From Solirubrobacteraceae bacterium (GTDB lineage: Bacteria; Actinomycetota; Thermoleophilia; Solirubrobacterales; Solirubrobacteraceae), in contig JAUJME010000105.1 of assembly GCA_030447005.1 (NCBI GenBank), forward strand, positions 1 to 5,862: a stretch of 5,862 nucleotides of DNA, in the 5' to 3' direction. Shown here one piece after another: positions 1 to 4,275 of this stretch. The first letter of the stretch is position 1, and each line of letters opens with the position of its first letter. Below the pieces are notes generated by a model that worked only from the letters and a program-made list of their open reading frames with translations, ran no database searches and was not told where the DNA came from. The position numbers were made by a program, and so were the translations under genes.

Positions 1-591
1 GCCGGCAAGGACGACGTCTTCCTCGAGACGGTCGGCGTCGGGCAGGCCGAGGTCGACGTCATCGACCACGCCGACTCCGTGGTCCTCGTCCTCATCCCCG
101 GCTCGGGCGACTCCATCCAGGCCCTCAAGGCGGGCGTGATGGAGATCCCGGACATCATCGTCGTCAACAAGTCCGACCACCCGCTGACCGACACGATGGT
201 CCGCGAGATCCGCGGGGTGCTCTCGCTCGCGCCGCCGGAGGAGGGCGCGTGGCGGGTCCCGATCCTCAAGACGGAGGCCTCGCGCGGCGAGGGCGTCCGC
301 GAGCTCGCCGACAAGCTCGCCGAGCACCGCGCCCACGTCGAGGCCGCCGGCACGCTCTCCGAGCGCCGCCGCCGCAACCTGATGGGCGAGGTGCTGGGGA
401 TCGCCGCCTTCCGCCTGCGCCGCGCGCTCGAGGCCTCCCTGCGCGAGGACCCCGAGGTCCAGGAGCTGCTCGACCAGGTCGTCGCCCGGCGGCTCGATCC
501 CGCGAGCGCCGCGAGCGCCATCCTCGCCCGCGGGGCGGTCGAGGCGGGCGACGCCGCGCGGCCCGACCAGCGGGCCGAAGCGGCTTCGTAG
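1..591 (+). CDS. meaB: MeaB/ArgK-family GTPase, 3' part (methylmalonyl-CoA mutase chaperone)
   Basis: G3E-type GTPase that gates cofactor loading and protects B12-dependent acyl-CoA mutases, usually methylmalonyl-CoA mutase, in the cytoplasm. The visible 196 residues contain the family's switch segment ETVGVGQ (visible residues 9-15), the stretch PGSGDSIQALKAG (33-45), and the guanine-specificity motif NKSD (56-59). The C-terminal helical dimerisation part includes RRRRNLMGEVLG (122-133). Family members are about 320 residues, so roughly the first 125, including the Walker A P-loop, lie upstream of the window; the frame is open to base 1. The stop is TAG at 589-591. The next plus-strand gene begins 9 bases later, so the two are probably co-transcribed. 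The mutase itself is not in view and may lie upstream. A sister chaperone of isobutyryl-CoA or another B12 mutase cannot be excluded. Confidence 0.93.
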   Translation, partial: AGKDDVFLETVGVGQAEVDVIDHADSVVLVLIPGSGDSIQALKAGVMEIPDIIVVNKSDHPLTDTMVREIRGVLSLAPPEEGAWRVPILKTEASRGEGVRELADKLAEHRAHVEAAGTLSERRRRNLMGEVLGIAAFRLRRALEASLREDPEVQELLDQVVARRLDPASAASAILARGAVEAGDAARPDQRAEAAS

Positions 592-600
592 GGCAGAGGG

Positions 601-1161
601 ATGGCCGAGCGCGACGCTCCGCCGCCCCCGGAGGAGTCCGCCCGGTGGCAGGCGGCCGTCTCGCTCGCCGTGATGCTGCTCGACGCTGCGACGGGGATCT
701 CCCGGCGCCTCGCGCGGCGCAACGCGCGGCTGACCGGGCGGGCCCTGCTCCGCTACGTCGCCGTCCGGGCGCTGCTCTGGTCGGTACTGCTCGAGGGGGT
801 CCGGCGCTGGGCCGCGGAGGGCGAGCGCTTCCGCGAGGAGTTGCGGGCGGCGCTCATCGCCGAGCTCGGGCGCGAGCCGACCCAGGACGAGCTGCGTGAG
901 GCGGCGATCGAGCGCTCCGCCCCCGGCTGGCCCCGCCGCTGGGCGACCGCCCTCCACACCCCGGCGCAGGCGGCGACGGCGAGGACGCCGGCCGCCAGCA
1001 CCGGCGGGATCGTGAGGAACCCGATCGCGCTCAGCGCGTCCTCGTCGAGCGTTTCGATCACCGCGACGGTGGCGGCCACGTGGGCGGCGCCCAGCACCGC
1101 CAGCGCAGCGATCGCCAGCGGTCGGCTCCAGCGCCGCTCCGCCCAGGCGAGGACCACGTAG
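601..1161 (+). CDS. Small helical protein of unknown function; 3' end uncertain
   Basis: I do not recognise this protein. The ATG at 601 follows the meaB stop by 9 bases, with a weak AGGG (590-593) as possible ribosome binding site, so it is probably co-transcribed with meaB. The first ~105 residues look like real protein. A proline/acid-rich start is followed by a hydrophobic helix (about 17-31), an Arg-rich turn, a second hydrophobic helix (about 48-67) and a charged amphipathic helix (about 73-105). These features suggest a small membrane-associated protein. Beyond about base 915 the frame has no stop until TAG at 1159-1161. That tail (about 80 residues) is Ala/Ser/Thr-rich and low in complexity, and it introduces three AGG arginine codons absent from the first part. 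It lies antisense to the convergent membrane-protein gene and looks like an antisense shadow. The true protein either carries this tail or a frameshift hides an earlier stop. Confidence 0.55.
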   Translation: MAERDAPPPPEESARWQAAVSLAVMLLDAATGISRRLARRNARLTGRALLRYVAVRALLWSVLLEGVRRWAAEGERFREELRAALIAELGREPTQDELREAAIERSAPGWPRRWATALHTPAQAATARTPAASTGGIVRNPIALSASSSSVSITATVAATWAAPSTASAAIASGRLQRRSAQARTT

Positions 1162-1319
1162 GGGAGCAGCGCGAAGCAGAAGATCATCGCGAGGAACACG
1201 ACGCTCCCCGTCGAGAGCTCCCACCCGCCGGCGAACAGGAGCGGGAGCAGGCCGAGGACGGCTCCGAGGGCCAGGCCGGCGCGCGCGACGGGGGACATGC
1301 TCCACGTACGCGGCAGCAC
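753..1319 (-). CDS. Four-helix membrane protein of unknown function; 3' end uncertain
   Basis: Unrecognised integral membrane protein, last of three minus-strand genes. From the GTG at 1319 it has four hydrophobic segments, at about residues 11-31, 36-60, 66-90 and 97-121. A basic patch follows (AVAQRRG, 125-130). I used the GTG because it starts 20 bases after the stop of the preceding gene. An ATG at 1298 (residue 8) is an equally plausible start, although its GGAG lies too close to be a normal ribosome binding site. After about residue 135 (near base 915) the sequence becomes a Ser/Arg-rich low-complexity tail running to TAG at 753-755. This tail is antisense to the best part of the convergent small helical protein, so the natural C-terminus may be shorter than drawn. 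The four-helix core is well supported; the last ~50 residues are not. No enzymatic motif is visible. Confidence 0.6.
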   Translation of the reverse strand: MLPRTWSMSPVARAGLALGAVLGLLPLLFAGGWELSTGSVVFLAMIFCFALLPYVVLAWAERRWSRPLAIAALAVLGAAHVAATVAVIETLDEDALSAIGFLTIPPVLAAGVLAVAACAGVWRAVAQRRGQPGAERSIAASRSSSWVGSRPSSAMSAARNSSRKRSPSAAQRRTPSSSTDQSSARTAT

Positions 1320-1339
1320 CCCGGTCGTTACCGGCGAGC

Positions 1340-1537
1340 CTAGCCCCGCGGCCGCCGCTCGCGGTCGCGGTCCTCGCTGCGCCCGACGACGTAGAAGACC
1401 GCCGAGAGCGCGCAGACGACCGCGATCCCGATCAGCGTCGAGCCGATCGCCGTCGCGGCGGCCGAGTCCGTGGCGACGAACACGACGACCGCGGCGACGA
1501 CGAGCGCCACGCTGGCGGCGATCAGCCCGCGGAGCAC
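1340..1537 (-). CDS. 65-residue two-helix membrane protein
   Basis: Small hypothetical membrane protein. The GTG start at 1537 lies 4 bases after the TGA of the FAD oxidoreductase gene (1542-1544), so translation is probably coupled. A GGGAAGG inside the end of that gene, about 12 bases upstream, could act as the ribosome binding site. The hydrophobic segments span about residues 4-22 and 28-51, the second containing the only cysteine (42). A strongly charged, mostly basic tail follows (SEDRDRERRPRG, 54-65) and would probably face the cytoplasm. The stop is TAG at 1340-1342. I see no known family motif. Its position between an FAD enzyme and a four-helix membrane protein suggests a shared transcript. 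A role as membrane partner or anchor of the flavoenzyme is only a guess. Confidence 0.6.
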   Translation of the reverse strand: MLRGLIAASVALVVAAVVVFVATDSAAATAIGSTLIGIAVVCALSAVFYVVGRSEDRDRERRPRG

Positions 1538-1541
1538 GGTC

Positions 1542-2903
1542 TCAGATCGCCTTCCCGGGATTGAGCAGCCCCTTGGGGTCGAAGACCGCCTTGATCCCCG
1601 CGTGCAGCCGGGTGACGGCGGGGTCCGCGAAGCGCTCGAGGTCGGCGCGCTTGAGGGCGCCGATGCCGTGCTCGCCCGAGATCGTGCCGCCCAGGGCGAC
1701 CGCGAGGTCGAACAGCTCGTGGGCGGCGCGCTCGGCGCGGGCGAGCTCCGCCGGGTCGTCGCGGTCGACGAGGAACGTCGAGTGCAGGTTGCCGTCGCCC
1801 GCGTGCCCCCACGAGCAGGCGGCGAGGCCGTGGCGCTCGCCGATCGCGATCGTCCCGGCCACCGCCTCGGCGAGCCGGTCGGGCGGGACCGCGATGTCCT
1901 CGGAGACCTTGCCGCCGCGCTGGGCGACCACGGAGAGCGACACGCCGTCGCGCCAGCGCCACAGGGCCCGCACGCCGGCCAGGTCCTCCGGCGCGTGCAC
2001 CACCCGGCCCTCCTCGCCCAGGACCTCGACGAGCTCGGCCCGGATCTCGCGGGCGGCCGCCTCGGTCCCGTCGGCCTCGGCGATCAGCATGAAGCCGGCC
2101 GGCCCGTCGAGCGGGCCGGGGAACGCGCCCGCCGCGGCCGCCACCGCGCCCGCGTCGAGGAACTCGAGCACGGCGGGTTGCACGCCGCTCGCCAGCAGCG
2201 TGGAGATCGCGCGCTGCCCGGCGTCGGCGCCGGGGAAGACGGCGACCACCGGCAGCGCCGCCTCGGGCGCCGGGATCAGCCGCAGCCAGGCGGCGGTGAC
2301 GATCCCCAGCACGCCCTCCGAGCCGATCAGCAGCCGCTTGAGGTCGAGGCCCGCGACGTCCTTGCGCACCGGCCCGCCGACCCGCACGACCTCGCCGGGC
2401 GCGATCACCGCCTCGAGGCCGGTCACCCACGCGCCGGTCACGCCGTAGCGGAAGGCGTGGGGGCCGCCGGCGTTCGTGGCGATGTTGCCGCCGATCGTCG
2501 ACTGCTCCGCGGCGCCCGGGTCGGGCGGGAACCACAGCCCGTGCTCGCGCGCGCGGCGGGCGACCTCCGAGGTGCGCATCCCCGCCTCGACCGCCATCCG
2601 CCACTGCTCGGGCTCGAAGGCGCGCAGGCGATCCAGCCGCCCGAGGTCGAGCACCACGCCGCCCTCGACCGGCACCGCGCCGCCGGCCAGGCCCGAGCCG
2701 CCGCCGCGGGGGGTGAGCGGGACGTCGTGCTCGTAGCACCAGCGCACGACCGCGGCGACCTCGTCGGCGTCGGCCGGCCGGACGACGGCGTCGGCGCGCC
2801 CCGCGAAGGCGCGCTGCTCGGAAGCGTCGGCGAGCGTCGCCGCACCCGCCGGCCCGGCGTGCTCGGCGCCGACGACCCGGCCCAGCTCCTCGACGATCGC
2901 CAT
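1542..2903 (-). CDS. FAD-linked 2-hydroxyacid dehydrogenase (GlcD / D-2-hydroxyglutarate or D-lactate dehydrogenase family)
   Basis: Flavoprotein of 453 residues, normal for the VAO/PCMH family with a FAD_binding_4 domain (about 1-210) and a FAD-oxidase_C domain (about 215-453). Family members oxidise D-2-hydroxyacids such as D-lactate, glycolate or D-2-hydroxyglutarate to 2-oxoacids and pass electrons to ETF, quinone or a partner subunit. FAD-binding signatures are PRGGGSGLAGG (65-75) and GGNIATNAGG (138-147). Likely metal and substrate residues sit in HAGDGN (367-372) and EHGIG (411-415). Arg318 and Lys332 are candidate carboxylate-binding residues, and the family ending LNPGK is at 447-451. 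No GlcE or GlcF partner gene is present, so it looks like a stand-alone enzyme. ATG at 2903 is chosen because the protein begins like its relatives, although no good Shine-Dalgarno precedes it. It diverges from the HOT gene with 21 bases between starts. The family is sure; the substrate is not. D-2-hydroxyglutarate is favoured by the neighbour. Confidence 0.93.
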   Translation of the reverse strand: MAIVEELGRVVGAEHAGPAGAATLADASEQRAFAGRADAVVRPADADEVAAVVRWCYEHDVPLTPRGGGSGLAGGAVPVEGGVVLDLGRLDRLRAFEPEQWRMAVEAGMRTSEVARRAREHGLWFPPDPGAAEQSTIGGNIATNAGGPHAFRYGVTGAWVTGLEAVIAPGEVVRVGGPVRKDVAGLDLKRLLIGSEGVLGIVTAAWLRLIPAPEAALPVVAVFPGADAGQRAISTLLASGVQPAVLEFLDAGAVAAAAGAFPGPLDGPAGFMLIAEADGTEAAAREIRAELVEVLGEEGRVVHAPEDLAGVRALWRWRDGVSLSVVAQRGGKVSEDIAVPPDRLAEAVAGTIAIGERHGLAACSWGHAGDGNLHSTFLVDRDDPAELARAERAAHELFDLAVALGGTISGEHGIGALKRADLERFADPAVTRLHAGIKAVFDPKGLLNPGKAI

Positions 2904-2909
2904 GGCTGT

Positions 2910-2915
2910 GGGAGG
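2910..2915 (+). promoter_or_regulatory. Ribosome binding site of the HOT gene
   Basis: GGGAGG lies 9 bases before the ATG at 2925, a normal Shine-Dalgarno distance. It fixes the start of the transhydrogenase gene inside a much longer open frame that extends upstream across the opposite-strand FAD gene. It occupies part of the 21-base gap between the two divergent starts. Confidence 0.75.
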
Positions 2916-2924
2916 CTACCCGCC

Positions 2925-4202
2925 ATGCCGCAGCCGGAGACCGTCTTCACCGTCGACGCGACCCCGCTGAAGTTCGGCCCCGGCGCCTCGGCCGAGACCG
3001 CCTGGGAGCTCGACCGCCTCGGCGTCCGCCGCCCGATGGTCCTGATGGACCCGGGGGTCCGGCGGGCCGGGATCGCCGACCACGTCCTCGCCGGACTGGC
3101 CGAGCGCGGGATCGGCCACGAGGTCTACGACGACATCCGGGTCGAGCCCGACGAGGAGTCCTTCGCCCGCGCCGCGGCCGCCGCCCGCGGGGGCGGATAC
3201 GACGGCTTCCTCTCGATCGGCGGCGGCTCGACGATCGACACCGCCAAGGTCGCCAACCTCCTCTCCGTCCACGGCGGCGAGGTCATGGACTACGTCAACG
3301 CGCCGGTCGGGGCCGGCCGCAAGCCGCCCGGGCCGCTGCGCCCGCACGTCGCGGTCCCGACCACCTCGGGCTCGGGCTCGGAGGCCACCACGGTCGCCGT
3401 GCTCGACATCCGCGCTCAAGGGCTCAAGAGCGGGATCTCGCACCGCTTCCTGCGCACGACGCAGGCGATCGTCGACCCGGAGCTGACTCGCTCGCTGCCG
3501 CGGGAGGTGACCTCCTCGGCGGGACTGGACGTGGTCTGCCACGCCGCGGAGTCGTTCACTGCGCGGGAATTCGGGACCCGGGAGCGGCCCACAGACCCAG
3601 CGGACCGCCCGCCCTACCAGGGATCGAACCCCGTCGCCGACGTGTGGTCGGGCAAGGCGCTCGAGACGGGCGGCATCCACCTGCGCCGGGCGGTCGCCGA
3701 CGGCGACGACGTCGAGGCGCGCGGCGCGATGATGCTCGCCGCGTCGCTCGCGGGAATCGGCTTCGGGTCGGCCGGCGTGCACCTCCCGCACGCCTGCGCC
3801 TATCCCATCGCCAGCCACCGCCACGACTACGTGCCGCCGGGCTATCCGCACGACCACCCGTTCATCCCGCACGGCCACTCGGTCATCGTCACCGCGCCCG
3901 CCGCCTTCCGCTTCACCTACGACGCCGCGCCCGAGCGCCACCGCCGCGCCGCCGAGCTGCTGGCCGGCCGCGCGATCCCGGAGTCCGAGGCGAGCGCCGA
4001 GACGCTGCCCGCGGTGCTCACCGCGCTGATGCGCGACGTCGGCGCGCCGAGCGGCCTCGAGGAGCTCGGCTACTCCGAGTCAGACGTCCCCGCGCTCGTC
4101 GAGGGCGCCCTCAAGCAGCAGCGCCTGCTGGTGATCGCCCCGCGGGAGGCGGGCCAGGCGGATCTCGAGGCGATCCTCCGCGCATCGATGCGCAATTGGT
4201 AG
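2925..4202 (+). CDS. Hydroxyacid-oxoacid transhydrogenase (HOT, ADHFE1-type iron-containing alcohol dehydrogenase)
   Basis: Protein of 425 residues. The family transfers hydride between a hydroxyacid (classically 4-hydroxybutyrate, giving succinic semialdehyde) and 2-oxoglutarate (giving D-2-hydroxyglutarate), using bound NAD without net cofactor turnover. Visible motifs are the nucleotide-binding GGGSTIDTAK (99-108), PTTSGSGSE (145-153), and the HOT-typical YQGSNPVADVW (231-241) and GVHLPHACAYPI (284-295). The C-terminal part resembles the animal enzyme as I recall it (PERHRRAAELL, 336-346; GYSESDVPALV, 382-392; ASMRNW at the end). Predicted metal ligands, by alignment with iron alcohol dehydrogenases, are Asp202, His206, His289 and His316 (in PHG). 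All four are present, so the enzyme should be active. The start is set by GGGAGG at 2910-2915 and the stop is TAG at 4200-4202. It is divergent from the FAD 2-hydroxyacid dehydrogenase. HOT is much likelier than a plain alcohol dehydrogenase, but the actual substrates are inferred. Confidence 0.92.
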   Translation: MPQPETVFTVDATPLKFGPGASAETAWELDRLGVRRPMVLMDPGVRRAGIADHVLAGLAERGIGHEVYDDIRVEPDEESFARAAAAARGGGYDGFLSIGGGSTIDTAKVANLLSVHGGEVMDYVNAPVGAGRKPPGPLRPHVAVPTTSGSGSEATTVAVLDIRAQGLKSGISHRFLRTTQAIVDPELTRSLPREVTSSAGLDVVCHAAESFTAREFGTRERPTDPADRPPYQGSNPVADVWSGKALETGGIHLRRAVADGDDVEARGAMMLAASLAGIGFGSAGVHLPHACAYPIASHRHDYVPPGYPHDHPFIPHGHSVIVTAPAAFRFTYDAAPERHRRAAELLAGRAIPESEASAETLPAVLTALMRDVGAPSGLEELGYSESDVPALVEGALKQQRLLVIAPREAGQADLEAILRASMRNW

Positions 4203-4264
4203 GCGCGCCGACCGGGCACGGGGCGCGGCGCGACCCACTACCGTTCACGGCTCGAGGTCGAACT

Positions 4265-4271
4265 GGAGGAG
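4265..4271 (+). promoter_or_regulatory. Ribosome binding site of the beta-helix protein gene
   Basis: GGAGGAG ends 4 bases before the ATG at 4276, and its GGAGG core is 6 bases away. This strong Shine-Dalgarno, with the signal peptide that follows, settles the start. The 73-base gap after the HOT stop (4203-4275) shows no promoter element I can defend. Confidence 0.75.
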
Positions 4272-4275
4272 ATCG

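Noticed and set aside
862..900. ELGREPTQDELREA in the small helical protein resembles a phrase common in sigma-70 factor region 3
   Set aside because: The match is one short helix-turn phrase; the rest has hydrophobic helices and no sigma-factor regions, so chance similarity is likelier.
1297..2448. Plus-strand open frame of 383 codons opposite the FAD gene
   Set aside because: Ser/Arg/Pro-rich composition with no domain; a typical antisense shadow in high-GC DNA.
1470..2924. A long open plus-strand frame upstream of and continuous with the HOT gene, which would give a 910-residue protein
   Set aside because: It is antisense to the well-supported FAD oxidoreductase, reads as Arg/Gly/Ala-rich low-complexity sequence with no motif, and the HOT homology begins at 2925 behind a proper ribosome binding site.
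3558..3615. A stretch of HOT with slightly less biased third codon positions, considered as an insertion
   Set aside because: It encodes the loop leading to the YQGSNP motif, which is a normal part of the HOT family.
2916..3941. Minus-strand open frame of 341 codons opposite the HOT gene
   Set aside because: Arg/Gly/Val/Asp-rich shadow composition, and the plus strand carries unmistakable HOT motifs throughout.
4204..4232. A 7-base-pair GC stem (CGCGCCG / CGGCGCG) with a 15-base loop just after the HOT stop, possible terminator
   Set aside because: The loop is long, no T-tract follows, and chance pairing of this kind is common in such GC-rich sequence.
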